From: Candidatus Rokuibacteriota bacterium
GTDB taxonomy: Bacteria; Methylomirabilota; Methylomirabilia; Rokubacteriales; CSP1-6
NCBI GenBank assembly: GCA_003220225.1
Contig: QHRU01000035.1
Location: 1 to 64,000, forward strand
DNA length: 64,000 nt
Reading direction: 5' to 3'
Positions 34,391 to 42,638 of the stretch are shown here, piece by piece. The notes below the pieces were generated by a model that was not told the origin of the DNA, did no database searches, and saw only the letters and a list, made by a program, of their open reading frames with translations. The translations under genes were made by a program, and so were the position numbers. How positions within the stretch are numbered: the stretch's first letter is position 1; each line of letters opens with the position of its first letter.

Positions 34391-35287
34391 ATGGCTGACG
34401 CAAACGGACTCAGAATCGCAGATCGCAAGCACATCGGACTGGCGGAGATGCTCAAGGGCGGCGTCATCATGGACGTCACCAACGCCGAGCAGGCCAAGAT
34501 CGCCGAGGACGCCGGCGCCGCGTCCGTGATGGCGCTCGAGCGCGTGCCCTCGGACATCCGCAAGGACGGCGGCGTGGCGCGCATGTCGCCCGTGAAGAAG
34601 ATCCAGGAGATCCAGAAGGCGGTGACCATCCCGGTCATGGCCAAGGCGCGCATCGGTCACTTCGTGGAGGCGCAGATCCTCGAGGCGCTCGGCATCGACT
34701 TCATCGATGAGTCCGAGGTGCTGACGCCGGCCGACGAACACTTCCACATCGACAAGTTCGCCTTCCGCGTGCCGTTCGTGTGCGGCTGCCGCGATCTCGG
34801 CGAGGCGCTGCGGCGCATCGGGGAGGGCGCGGCCATGATCCGCACCAAGGGCGAGGCGGGCTCCGGCAACATCGTGGAGGCCGTGCGCCACATGCGCGCG
34901 ATCGTCTCCGGCATCCGGCGGCTGACGGTGCTCTCGCCCGAGGAGCTGATGACCGAAGCGAAGAACCTCGGCGCGCCCTACGACCTCGTGCGCTGGGTGG
35001 CCCAGGCCGGCAAGCTGCCGGTGCCGAACTTCTCGGCGGGCGGCATCGCCACGCCGGCCGACGCCGCGCTGATGATGCAGCTCGGCGCCGAGGCGGTGTT
35101 CGTGGGCTCCGGCATCTTCAAGTCGTCGGATCCGGCCAGGCGCGCGAAGGCCATCGTGCAGGCCACCACGCACTTCAAGGATCCCGCGGTGCTGGTGAAG
35201 GTCAGCGAGGATCTCGGCGACGCGATGGTCGGCATCGAGACCTCCAAGCTCGCCGAAAAGGACCTGATGCAGACCCGCGGATGGTAG
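34391..35287 (+). CDS. pdxS: pyridoxal 5'-phosphate synthase subunit PdxS
   Basis: A 298-residue synthase subunit that makes PLP from ribose 5-phosphate, glyceraldehyde 3-phosphate and ammonia. It has the near-invariant family pattern: [59 protein letters not shown] and [20 protein letters not shown]. Length and sequence are fully typical. It is followed by pdxT after a 92-base gap that holds a tandem repeat. Confidence 0.96.
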   Translation: MADANGLRIADRKHIGLAEMLKGGVIMDVTNAEQAKIAEDAGAASVMALERVPSDIRKDGGVARMSPVKKIQEIQKAVTIPVMAKARIGHFVEAQILEALGIDFIDESEVLTPADEHFHIDKFAFRVPFVCGCRDLGEALRRIGEGAAMIRTKGEAGSGNIVEAVRHMRAIVSGIRRLTVLSPEELMTEAKNLGAPYDLVRWVAQAGKLPVPNFSAGGIATPADAALMMQLGAEAVFVGSGIFKSSDPARRAKAIVQATTHFKDPAVLVKVSEDLGDAMVGIETSKLAEKDLMQTRGW

Positions 35288-35385
35288 TGCGAGCCGAGCG
35301 ACGGCCGCCGGCGCGAGGCGAGCGGTGAAATGACGGAGGGAGTGCGAGCCGAGCGACGGCCGCCGGCGCGAGCCGAGCGGTGAAA
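35286..35385 (+). repeat. tandem 45-base repeat (period 55) across the pdxT start
   Basis: AGTGCGAGCCGAGCGACGGC... occurs at 35286-35330 and again at 35341-35385 with a single mismatch. The second copy carries the pdxT GTG start; the first carries a duplicate GTGAAA. It shares the core TGCGAGCCG...GGCGAGGCGAGC with the repeats at 35958-36041. Confidence 0.85.
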
Positions 35386-36057
35386 ATCGGCGTCCTCGCG
35401 CTGCAAGGCGACTTCGAGCTCCACGCCAAGGCGCTGGGGAGGTGCGGCATCCAGGCGGGCGAAGTCCGCAAGCCCGAGCAGCTCGCGGACGTCGACGGCC
35501 TCATCATTCCCGGGGGCGAGAGCACGACGCTGCTCAAACTCATGCACGAGTGGGGGTTCGTGCCGGCGCTCGAGAAGTTCCACGCCCAGGGGCGGCCGAT
35601 CTTCGGCACCTGCGCCGGGCTGATTCTCCTGGCGCGGGAGGTGGAGAGCCCCGCGCAATTCTCGCTCGGCCTCATCGACGTCGGGGTCGAGCGCAACGCG
35701 TACGGCCGGCAGCGCGAGTCCTTCGAGGCGCGCGGTAGCGCGACCCTCGAGGGCCGCGCCACGCCGATCGAGATGGTCTTCATCCGCGCCCCGCGCATCC
35801 GGCGCGTCGGCGCCGGCGTCGAGACGCTCGCCGCCTACCGCGACGAGCCGGTGATGGCGCGGCAGGGCAGCGTCCTGGTGGCCACCTTCCACCCGGAGCT
35901 CACCGACGACCCCGCCGTGCACGAGTACTTCTGCGCGATGGTCCGCAAGGCCCGGGTGGGCGTGCGAGCCGCAGCCGAAGGCGAGGCGAGCCTGCGAAAG
36001 GGCGTGCGAGCCGCCGCCGACGGCGAGGCGAGCCTGCGAAGCGGGCGGCCCGCGTGA
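35380..36057 (+). CDS. pdxT: PLP synthase glutaminase subunit PdxT with repeat-derived tail
   Basis: A 225-residue glutamine amidotransferase that feeds ammonia to PdxS. It starts GVLALQGDFELHAKALGRCG. GGES (about 45), the nucleophile Cys in FGTCAGLILLAREVE and the HPEL catalytic His/Glu near 170 are all present. PdxT proteins are usually near 190-200 residues. The last ~33 residues (VRAAAEGEASLRKG, VRAAADGEASLRSGRPA) are translated from two copies of a 42-base repeat and are probably disordered. The GTG start lies in another repeat. The stop overlaps the next gene (GTGA). Confidence 0.93.
   Translation: MKIGVLALQGDFELHAKALGRCGIQAGEVRKPEQLADVDGLIIPGGESTTLLKLMHEWGFVPALEKFHAQGRPIFGTCAGLILLAREVESPAQFSLGLIDVGVERNAYGRQRESFEARGSATLEGRATPIEMVFIRAPRIRRVGAGVETLAAYRDEPVMARQGSVLVATFHPELTDDPAVHEYFCAMVRKARVGVRAAAEGEASLRKGVRAAADGEASLRSGRPA
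35958..36041 (+). repeat. two 42-base tandem repeats inside the pdxT 3' coding end
   Basis: GGGCGTGCGAGCCGCAGCCG... (35958-35999) and GGGCGTGCGAGCCGCCGCCG... (36000-36041) differ at a few positions. Because 42 is a multiple of 3, the frame is kept and the repeats are translated as a tail. Confidence 0.85.
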
Positions 36058-36677
36058 TCTTCCACGACGTCTACACGAACGTCCCGCCCGAGGAGATCGA
36101 GCGGTTCGTCCGCTCGCAGGAGCTCGGCCGCCTGGTGACGGTGGCCGCCGACGGCACGCCGCACCTCGGGCTCTACCCCTTCACGTACGACGGCGCGGCG
36201 TTCGAGATCCACCTCGTGCGCAGCGACGAGCAGATCGCCGACCTCGGCGTCCGGCCGCGCTGCATGTTCGAGGTCGACGAGGTGCTGGCGACGATCCCGT
36301 CCTATTGGGTGGACCCGGAGAACGCGATCATGGCGACAGCGTACCATCGCACGGTGATGTTCGACTGCGAGGCGACCGTCTCGGGCGACGCCGCGGAGCT
36401 GGCCGCGCAGCAGATGCGGCTGCTGGCGCGCTACCAGCCCGAGGGCGGCTTCCGGCCGGTCACGCCGGACGATCCGCTGTATCACGGGGCCATCCACCAC
36501 ATCACGGCCGTGCGCCTGGACGTGCGGTCGCGCCGGGCGAAGTTCAAGCTGGCGCAGAACCGACCCCTGGACGCGCGCGCGAAAATCGTAGACGAGCTGC
36601 GCAAGCGGGGCCGGCCGAACGACGAGCGCGCCGCCGCAGCACTGACGTGGACCATCGAGCAGGAGGCGAAGCGATGA
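36054..36677 (+). CDS. PaiB-like FMN-binding protein
   Basis: A 207-residue protein of the split-barrel FMN-binding (PaiB) family. It starts FHDVYTNVPPEEIERFVRSQ, followed by LGRLVTVAADGTPHLGLYPF, HLVRSDEQIADLGVRPRCMF, PSYWVDPENAIMATAYHRTV and the late helix AKFKLAQNRPLDARAKIVDE. PaiB is described as a negative regulator, but many members are simply flavin or haem binders. The GTG start overlaps the pdxT stop, and its own stop overlaps the next ATG, so pdxT, this gene and the hydrolase form one coupled unit. Confidence 0.78.
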   Translation: MIFHDVYTNVPPEEIERFVRSQELGRLVTVAADGTPHLGLYPFTYDGAAFEIHLVRSDEQIADLGVRPRCMFEVDEVLATIPSYWVDPENAIMATAYHRTVMFDCEATVSGDAAELAAQQMRLLARYQPEGGFRPVTPDDPLYHGAIHHITAVRLDVRSRRAKFKLAQNRPLDARAKIVDELRKRGRPNDERAAAALTWTIEQEAKR

Positions 36678-37465
36678 AGATCAGCGCGAACGGCATCCAG
36701 GTGAACTACACGCTGGAAGGGCCGGCCGACGGCCCCGTGGTCACCATGAGTCACTCGCTCGCCACCGACCTGTCGATGTGGGATCTGCAGGCGAAGGCGC
36801 TCGCCCGGCGCTATCGCGTGCTGCGTTACGACACGCGCGGCCACGGCGGCACGGAGGCGCCGGCCGGCGCCTACACGCTGAGCCAGCTCGCGGAGGACGC
36901 GCGCGCGTTGTTGAGGGCGCTCGGGATCGCGCGCACGCACTGGATCGGGCTGTCCATGGGCGGCATGATCGGCCAGACGCTGGCGCTCTCGTCGCCCGAG
37001 CTGCTCCAGAGCCTGAGCCTGTGTGACACGTCGAGCCGGATCCCGGCCGACATGAAGCACCTCTGGGACGAACGCATCGCCACCGTCGAGGCCAAGGGCA
37101 TGGAGCCCATGGTCGAGCCGACGGTCGCGCGCTGGTTCACGCCGAAGTTCATCGAGACGCGCAAGGACGTCATCGAGCCCGTCCGCGCGATGATCCGGCA
37201 CACGCCGCCCAAGGGCTACGTCGGCTGCTGTCACGCCATCAAGTCGCTCGATCTGACCGACCGGCTGAAAGCGATCACGCTGCGGACGCTCATCATCGTC
37301 GGCGCCCAGGACATGGGCACGCCGCTCGCCGCCTCGCAGGCCATCAACCAGCAGATCAAGGGCTCCGAGCTGGTCGTGCTCGATCCGGCCTCCCATCTGT
37401 CGAACCTGGAGCAGCCGGAGGCGTTCACCGGTGCCCTCGAGGCGTTTCTCAAGCGCCTCGCGTAA
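36674..37465 (+). CDS. alpha/beta hydrolase, 3-oxoadipate enol-lactonase-like
   Basis: A 263-residue hydrolase: SHSLATDLSMWDLQAKALAR, YDTRGHGGTEAPAGAYTLSQ, nucleophile elbow GLSMGGMIGQTLAL, acid in VGAQDMGTP and catalytic His in DPASHLSNLEQPEAF. This order and spacing is that of PcaD and close relatives. No beta-ketoadipate genes are nearby, so the name indicates family only. The ATG overlaps the preceding stop. Confidence 0.82.
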   Translation: MKISANGIQVNYTLEGPADGPVVTMSHSLATDLSMWDLQAKALARRYRVLRYDTRGHGGTEAPAGAYTLSQLAEDARALLRALGIARTHWIGLSMGGMIGQTLALSSPELLQSLSLCDTSSRIPADMKHLWDERIATVEAKGMEPMVEPTVARWFTPKFIETRKDVIEPVRAMIRHTPPKGYVGCCHAIKSLDLTDRLKAITLRTLIIVGAQDMGTPLAASQAINQQIKGSELVVLDPASHLSNLEQPEAFTGALEAFLKRLA

Positions 37466-37487
37466 CCCACCGAGAAATAGGGCCGGG

Positions 37488-37549
37488 TTGACAAGCACTT
37501 GACAGCCCAGGGGACCCCAGGCGTAATGTGTGGTCGGACCAGCCGACCA
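37488..37549 (+). promoter_or_regulatory. promoter and FadR-like operator of the oxidoreductase/transporter operon
   Basis: Two TTGACA hexamers (37488-37493 and 37499-37504) lie upstream of TAATGT (37524-37529; spacer 19 from the second). Directly after the -10 lies TGGTCGGACCA (37531-37541), a palindrome fitting the TGGT-N3-ACCA form of FadR/PdhR-type GntR operators. It is part of a larger inverted repeat, TGGTCGG-N5-CCGACCA (37531-37549). A FadR-type regulator gene ends this same locus (44863). Confidence 0.6.
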
Positions 37550-37572
37550 GTACCTACCGCTCAGGAGGCCGT

Positions 37573-38781
37573 ATGTCAGCGCTGATCTGCGAAGTCGTCT
37601 ATCGGGGCATCTTCCAGAAGAATCTCGCGGCGCGCATCGTGCGCGGCATCGTGTTGTCGGCGCGGAAGTCGGAACGCTGGGGCATCGCCTTCGGCCGCTA
37701 CGGCGACAGCCCGCAGCGCAACGGGATCCCCGCCAAGGACTTCGCGATCGTCGCCGACACCAAGGAAGAGCTCGAGCAGAACATGGCCCGTTACGAGCCC
37801 AAGCACGTGGACGTCACTATTTGCGTGGACGACACCCTGTCCAAGGGTGTGGAGTCCTGGGCGTGGTACGGGCTGCAGCCGATCAACAGGCTCACGGTGC
37901 CGAACGGCACCGTGCTGATGACGTCGCTCCAGCCGTTCGACGCGCTCCTGAAGGACATCCACAAGAAGGACGCGCCGTACAAGCTGTCGCTCATTCGCGC
38001 GAAGGCCAGCTTCTCCGGGCTCTGGGTCTATAAAGAGGACCACACGGAAGTCCGCATCCTGGGCGCCCTCGCGAAGATCGCGCCGTCCTTCCTGACGCTC
38101 GACGCCGTCGCGGAGGCGATCAAGGAGATGGAGTGGGGCTCGGAGCTCAAGGTGGCCTCCGCGCGCAAAGCGTTCGACCGCATGGAGACGCGCGAGGTGA
38201 AGATCACCGAGGGCAACCCCGAGGTCCCGTACGCGTTCCAGATGCCCAAGTGGTGGGAGATGCGCGAAGGGGTCACCATCCCGGCCATTCCCATCGGCAA
38301 GCCGAAGGAGGGCGGGCAGGGCTACGTGCCCGAGCGCAACCCGTACTTCAAGAAGTTCTCGACCCGCACGATGCGGCCGGTGATCGACTTCGACACCTGC
38401 GTCAAGTGCAACCTCTGCTGGATCGCGTGCCCCGACTCGGTCTTCGACGTGATGCCTGACGGCACCTTCGACGCCAACATGGAGGCGTGCTGCGGCTGCG
38501 GCGTGTGCGAGGCCGTCTGCCCCGTCGAGGACTGCATCACGATGGTCAACGAGTCCGCCTTCGACGACAACGCCAGCCAGTGGGAGGCGTGGCGGAAGGA
38601 CAAGGCCGGCTACAAGACGTGGCTCGGCGCCAAGATCGGCGACAAGAAGACGACCGTCCGGTCGCACGGCTTCCGGTTCCGCGGCCAGTACGACGAGGAG
38701 ATCAAGCACGATCTCGACAGCGGCGGCGTGGAGATCACGGCGGGGATCCCGGGCGAGAACGCCGACCGGAAGACGGTGTAG
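37573..38781 (+). CDS. 2-oxoacid:ferredoxin oxidoreductase, fused gamma-delta subunit (oxalate oxidoreductase-like)
   Basis: A 402-residue protein beginning after AGGAGG at MSALICEVVYRGIFQKNLAA. Residues about 1-190 form the gamma domain (ARIVRGIVLSARKSERWGIA; PNGTVLMTS). Residues about 270-330 carry two 4Fe-4S motifs, CVKCNLCWIACP and CCGCGVCEAVCP. About 60 charged residues follow as an extra C-terminal tail. A fused gamma-delta chain is the arrangement of Moorella oxalate oxidoreductase. The delta clusters pass electrons to ferredoxin. It is the first gene of an operon with alpha and beta subunits. Confidence 0.85.
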   Translation: MSALICEVVYRGIFQKNLAARIVRGIVLSARKSERWGIAFGRYGDSPQRNGIPAKDFAIVADTKEELEQNMARYEPKHVDVTICVDDTLSKGVESWAWYGLQPINRLTVPNGTVLMTSLQPFDALLKDIHKKDAPYKLSLIRAKASFSGLWVYKEDHTEVRILGALAKIAPSFLTLDAVAEAIKEMEWGSELKVASARKAFDRMETREVKITEGNPEVPYAFQMPKWWEMREGVTIPAIPIGKPKEGGQGYVPERNPYFKKFSTRTMRPVIDFDTCVKCNLCWIACPDSVFDVMPDGTFDANMEACCGCGVCEAVCPVEDCITMVNESAFDDNASQWEAWRKDKAGYKTWLGAKIGDKKTTVRSHGFRFRGQYDEEIKHDLDSGGVEITAGIPGENADRKTV

Positions 38782-38790
38782 GGAGAGGAT

Positions 38791-40017
38791 ATGGCGACAG
38801 TCACGACGACGAAAGCCGCGAGCGAGGACAAGGAGCTTCTGATCTCGGGCAGCGAGGCGGTGGCCGAGTCTCTGACGCTGGCCGACATCGATGTCGTCAC
38901 CGCGTATCCGATCCGGCCCTACGACACCGTCATGCAGGCCATCGCGAAGAAGATCGCCAACGGCCAGCTCGTGGCCGAGTACATCGTGGCCGAGGGCGAG
39001 CACAGCCAGTTCGAGATCGTGAAGCACGCGTCCACCGTGGGCGCGCGTGTGTTCTGCGGCTCGTCGGGTGTGGGCTGGATGTACGCGATGGAGTGCCTGG
39101 TGGTGACGCCGCCGCTGCGCGTGCCGATGGTCTGCCTCGTCGGCAACCGGGCCCTCGACGATCCCGGCGCCTTCGGCGTCGAGCACAACGACGCGCTCGT
39201 CGTGCGCGACCTCGGCTGGATGCTCTGCTGGATCGACACCTCGCAGGAGGCGCTCGACACCACGCTGATCGCGTACCGGGTGGCCGAGGACCGGCGGATC
39301 TTCCTGCCGCTGGCGATCTCCGCCGACGGCGCCTTCCTCACCCACTCCCAGGCCATCACGATGGTGCCGCCGAAGGAGAAGGTGGACCGGTTCCTGCCGC
39401 GCTACGACCGCGGCGACCTCCTGCTGCACCCCGACAACCCGATCACCGTCGCCCCGCAGGCGAACGAGGACTGGGTCATCGAGATCCGGCGCCAGAACGA
39501 CGAGGCGATGAAGCGCGCGGTGGGCGTGATCGAGGAGGCCTACGCGGACTTCCGCCGCATCTTCGGGCGCGGGCCCGAGAACCCGTGGTTCGAGGAGTAC
39601 ATGGCGGACGACGCCGAGGTGATCCTGATCGGCATGGGCACCATCTCGCTGCCGATCAAGGTGGCCATCCGCGAGATGCGCGCGAAGGGCAAGAAGGTGG
39701 GCCTCATCCGGCTGCGCTGGTTCCGGCCGTTCCCGTTCGAGCGGCTGGTCAAGGCGCTGTCGGGGGCCAAGGCCATCGGCGTCATCGACCGCGATTACTC
39801 GTTCGGCTCGCCGTTCCACTCGGGCGTGGTGGCCAACGAGATCCGCGCCTCGCTCTACAACGCCGACAAGCGTCCGCCGCTGCTGAGCTTCATCTGCGGC
39901 CTCGGCGGTCGCGAGGTCACGCTGGAGGACGTGAACAAGGCCGTGGACATGTGCGATGCGGCCGCGAGGTCGGGCAAGTCCGACGCCAAGACGCACTGGC
40001 TCGGCGTGCGGGAATAG
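38791..40017 (+). CDS. 2-oxoacid:ferredoxin oxidoreductase alpha subunit with YPIRP motif (oxalate oxidoreductase-like)
   Basis: A 408-residue alpha subunit (domains I, II and III of PFOR). The substrate loop reads TAYPIRPYDTVM, with Arg42 where pyruvate enzymes have Thr (YPITP). In the published Moorella oxalate oxidoreductase the same substitution (Arg31 alpha) binds the second carboxylate. The residues I recall as its switch loop, Arg109 and Asp112, fall at the same +11 offset here (Arg120 and Asp123 in GNRALDDPGAF). The rest, such as KVGLIRLRWFRPFPFERLVK, is typical. Function as oxalate oxidation is inferred; a close 2-oxoacid cannot be excluded. Confidence 0.88.
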   Translation: MATVTTTKAASEDKELLISGSEAVAESLTLADIDVVTAYPIRPYDTVMQAIAKKIANGQLVAEYIVAEGEHSQFEIVKHASTVGARVFCGSSGVGWMYAMECLVVTPPLRVPMVCLVGNRALDDPGAFGVEHNDALVVRDLGWMLCWIDTSQEALDTTLIAYRVAEDRRIFLPLAISADGAFLTHSQAITMVPPKEKVDRFLPRYDRGDLLLHPDNPITVAPQANEDWVIEIRRQNDEAMKRAVGVIEEAYADFRRIFGRGPENPWFEEYMADDAEVILIGMGTISLPIKVAIREMRAKGKKVGLIRLRWFRPFPFERLVKALSGAKAIGVIDRDYSFGSPFHSGVVANEIRASLYNADKRPPLLSFICGLGGREVTLEDVNKAVDMCDAAARSGKSDAKTHWLGVRE

Positions 40018-40029
40018 GAGACGACGGCC

Positions 40030-41058
40030 ATGGCTGAGACGACGTTCGGCAACGCGACGCAGGTCCTCGAGCCGTTCCGGGGGATCAAGAAGGTCACCCT
40101 CGAGGAGTACTTCACCTCCGGGCACCGGACGTGCCAGGGCTGCGAGTCGGCCCTGGTCATGAAGCTGATGGTCAAGGCCGCCGGCCCGCGCACGATCGTG
40201 CTCGGCTCGACCGGCTGCATGTACGTGGCGAACACGACGTACTACACCACGCCCTGGGTGGTGCCGTGGATGCACACGCAGCTCGGCTCGTCCGGCTCGG
40301 CGGCGCTCGGAACCGCGGCCGGCCTGAAGGCGTTGATGCGCAAAGGCAAGATGAAGGCCGAGCCCATCAACGTCATCGCGTTCTGCGGCGACGGCGGCGG
40401 CGCCGACATGGGGCTGGGCGCCATCTCGGCGACGCTCACGCACAAGGAGTACAACTCGCTGATCCTGCTCTACGACAACGAGTCGTACGCCAACACTGAC
40501 ATCCAGCTTTCCGGGATGACGCCGTACGGGGCGCACACCACGTTCAGCCCGCCCGGCAAGGTGCACCGGCTGATCCACAAGCGCTGGAAGAAGAACGTCG
40601 CCGGCCTGATGGCGGCCGGCCACCCCGAGTGCCGCTACGTCGCCACCGTCTGCGCGTCGTACGCGGTGGAGATGATGAACAAGGTCCGGCGCGCGCTGAC
40701 CATCGGCGGGCCGACCTTCATCCACTCGCTGGATCCGTGCCCGAAGGGCTGGGACTACGACCCGATGCTCAGCCACGAGCTGGGCGAGCTCGCCATCGAG
40801 ACGGGCATCTTCCCGCTCTACGAGGTCGAGGACGGCGTCGTGAAGTACTACGGCAAGACGAAGGCCATCGTGGAGGGCCGGCCACGCAAGCCGGTTCGCG
40901 ACTACCTGCTCAAGCAGGGGCGCTTCGCCCACTTCACCGAGGAAGACCTCGCCTATTTCCAGGAGAAGGTCGACCAGCAGTGGGAGCAGTGGGAGATTCC
41001 GGGCGTCGTACCGTTCCGGAAGCTCGACGCCGCGCAGGCCGCCTTGAACGTCAAATAA
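40030..41058 (+). CDS. 2-oxoacid:ferredoxin oxidoreductase beta subunit (TPP-binding)
   Basis: A 342-residue beta subunit holding thiamine diphosphate and one 4Fe-4S cluster. Cluster cysteines are visible in RTCQGCESALV, in GSTGCMYVANTT and in LDPCPKGWDYDP. The TPP/Mg site is FCGDGGGADMGLGAI ... LLYDNESYANTDIQL, and the substrate-side sequence TPYGAHTTFSPPGK follows. It follows the alpha gene by 12 bases with GGAGACGACGGCC upstream. Together the three genes encode a complete enzyme. Confidence 0.9.
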   Translation: MAETTFGNATQVLEPFRGIKKVTLEEYFTSGHRTCQGCESALVMKLMVKAAGPRTIVLGSTGCMYVANTTYYTTPWVVPWMHTQLGSSGSAALGTAAGLKALMRKGKMKAEPINVIAFCGDGGGADMGLGAISATLTHKEYNSLILLYDNESYANTDIQLSGMTPYGAHTTFSPPGKVHRLIHKRWKKNVAGLMAAGHPECRYVATVCASYAVEMMNKVRRALTIGGPTFIHSLDPCPKGWDYDPMLSHELGELAIETGIFPLYEVEDGVVKYYGKTKAIVEGRPRKPVRDYLLKQGRFAHFTEEDLAYFQEKVDQQWEQWEIPGVVPFRKLDAAQAALNVK

Positions 41059-41097
41059 CGACGGGAGTCGGTGACCAGCCGGTCCGTCGAGTGGTGC

Positions 41098-41124
41098 GGG
41101 GCCGGGCGCTCAGCGTCCGGCCCC
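41098..41124 (+). terminator. GC-rich hairpin after the oxidoreductase genes
   Basis: GGGGCCGG pairs with CCGGCCCC around an 11-base loop that can itself extend the stem. Only GTCGTGTATTC follows, so it is a weak or Rho-assisted terminator, or an mRNA-stability element, between the enzyme and transporter genes. Confidence 0.45.
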
Positions 41125-41199
41125 GTCGTGTATTCGGGCTGGCGCACCGCAACCGTCGCGCCGCGCTGAACCGTCTCGGGCACCTCGAGGGAGGCAGCG

Positions 41200-42177
41200 A
41201 TGAGACAGATCTCGACGAGCGTTTTGCTCCTGATGCTCCTGGCCGGAACGCTCCTGGCGACTTCCGCCGCCGCGTGGGAGCCCACCAAGCCTATCGAGTT
41301 CGTCGTTCCCGCCGGCACCGGCGGCGGCGCCGACCAGATGGCCCGGCTCATCCACGGCATCGCCGAGAAGCACAAGCTCTCGCCGCGGCCGATCATCGTC
41401 GTCAACAAGTCGGGCGGCGCCGGCGCCGAGGGCTTCTTGCACGTGAAGGGCAAGAAGGGTGACGCGCACACCATCATCATCACCCTCTCGAACCTGTTCA
41501 CGACCCCGCTCCATACCGGCGTGCCGTTCTCCTGGAAGGACCTGACCCCCGTGACGCGCCTGGCCCTCGACCAGTTCATCCTCTGGGTCAACGCCGAGAC
41601 GCCGTACAAGACCGCGAAGGAGTACATCGCGGCGGTCAAGGAGAAGAACGGCACGATGAAGATGGGCGGCACCGGCTCCGCCCAGGAAGACCAGATCCTC
41701 ACGATCATGCTCGAGCAGGCGCAGGGCGTGAAGTTCATCTACGTGCCGTTCAAGGGCGGCGGCGAGGTCTGCGTGAACCTGGTCGGCAAGCACGTGGACT
41801 CCACCGTGAACAACCCCGCCGAGTGCGTGAGCCACTGGAAAGCCAACCGCGTTCGCCCGCTGGCCGTCTTCGACACCGAGCGCATCCCCGTCGGCGAGTG
41901 GAAGGGCATCCCGACCATCAAGGAGGCGCTCGGGTCGGACATCCACTACCTGATGCTGCGCGGGATCTTCGGCGCGCCGGATATGCCGAAGGAGGCCGTG
42001 GACTGGTACGTCGGCTTCCTCAAGAAGGTCACCGAGACGCCGGACTGGAAGAAGTACATGGAGGACAACGCGCTGAAGCCTGCCTTCACCAGCGGCGCCG
42101 AGTACGTGAAGTGGGTGGAGGAGAACGAGCAGCTCCACCGTGACCTGATGGCGAAGGGCGGCCTGCTCAAGCAATGA
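41200..42177 (+). CDS. tripartite tricarboxylate transporter substrate-binding protein (Bug/TctC)
   Basis: A 325-residue periplasmic binding protein with a signal peptide (MRQISTSVLLLMLLAGTLLA...AAA/W). The Bug-family pattern follows: PTKPIEFVVPAGTGGGADQM, RPIIVVNKSGGAGAEGFLHV, YVPFKGGGEVCVNLVGKHVD and IFGAPDMPKEAVDWYVGFL. These proteins bind carboxylates for the TctAB permease. Position directly after the oxidoreductase suggests the same substrate is imported and then oxidised. It starts the transporter unit, and its stop overlaps tctB (ATGA). Confidence 0.88.
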   Translation: MRQISTSVLLLMLLAGTLLATSAAAWEPTKPIEFVVPAGTGGGADQMARLIHGIAEKHKLSPRPIIVVNKSGGAGAEGFLHVKGKKGDAHTIIITLSNLFTTPLHTGVPFSWKDLTPVTRLALDQFILWVNAETPYKTAKEYIAAVKEKNGTMKMGGTGSAQEDQILTIMLEQAQGVKFIYVPFKGGGEVCVNLVGKHVDSTVNNPAECVSHWKANRVRPLAVFDTERIPVGEWKGIPTIKEALGSDIHYLMLRGIFGAPDMPKEAVDWYVGFLKKVTETPDWKKYMEDNALKPAFTSGAEYVKWVEENEQLHRDLMAKGGLLKQ

Positions 42178-42638
42178 CGCGGACGGCGGACCTCGCCACC
42201 GCCGCGCTGCTGCTACTCATCGGGCTGATCGCGGTCGTCGACTCGCTGCGCCTCGGCGCGGGATGGGGCAGCGACGGCCCCAAGAGCGGCTTCTTCCCGT
42301 TCTGGCTCGGCACGCTGCTGCTCGTGGTCACCGTCGTCATTGCCGTCCAGGCCTGGCGCCGCGGTCCCGGCAAGCCGTTCGTCACGCGCGAGCAGTTGCG
42401 GCCTGTCATGCAGGTGCTGTGGCCGGCGGTGGCGATGGTCGCGCTCACGGCGGTGATCGGGCTCTACGTGGCCTCCGCGCTCTATCTCGCGTTCTACATG
42501 CGCTGGGTCGGTCGCCACCGCTGGCTCACGGTGGTGCTCATCTCCATCGGCATTCCCGTCGTGACGTTTCTGGTCTTCGAGCAGTGGTTCCTGGTGCCGA
42601 TGCCCAAAGGTCCGCTCGAGACCTGGCTCGGCTACTGA
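42174..42638 (+). CDS. tctB: tripartite tricarboxylate transporter small membrane subunit (TctB)
   Basis: A 154-residue protein with four hydrophobic segments (TAALLLLIGLIAVVDSLRLG; FPFWLGTLLLVVTVVIAVQA; LWPAVAMVALTAVIGLYVAS; VVLISIGIPVVTFLVFEQWF), the DUF1468/TctB arrangement. The ATG overlaps the binding-protein stop and the TGA overlaps the TctA start, so the three genes are tightly coupled. Confidence 0.85.
   Translation: MTRTADLATAALLLLIGLIAVVDSLRLGAGWGSDGPKSGFFPFWLGTLLLVVTVVIAVQAWRRGPGKPFVTREQLRPVMQVLWPAVAMVALTAVIGLYVASALYLAFYMRWVGRHRWLTVVLISIGIPVVTFLVFEQWFLVPMPKGPLETWLGY

Noticed and set aside
35286-36041. Tandem repeats around pdxT considered as a CRISPR-like array
   Set aside because: There are only two copies per site, no uniform unique spacers and no cas genes; one pair is translated.
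37576-40932. 1118-codon minus-strand frame across the oxidoreductase genes
   Set aside because: It is a shadow of three clearly conserved genes, with a composition (His/Arg/Val/Leu-rich) typical of antisense frames.
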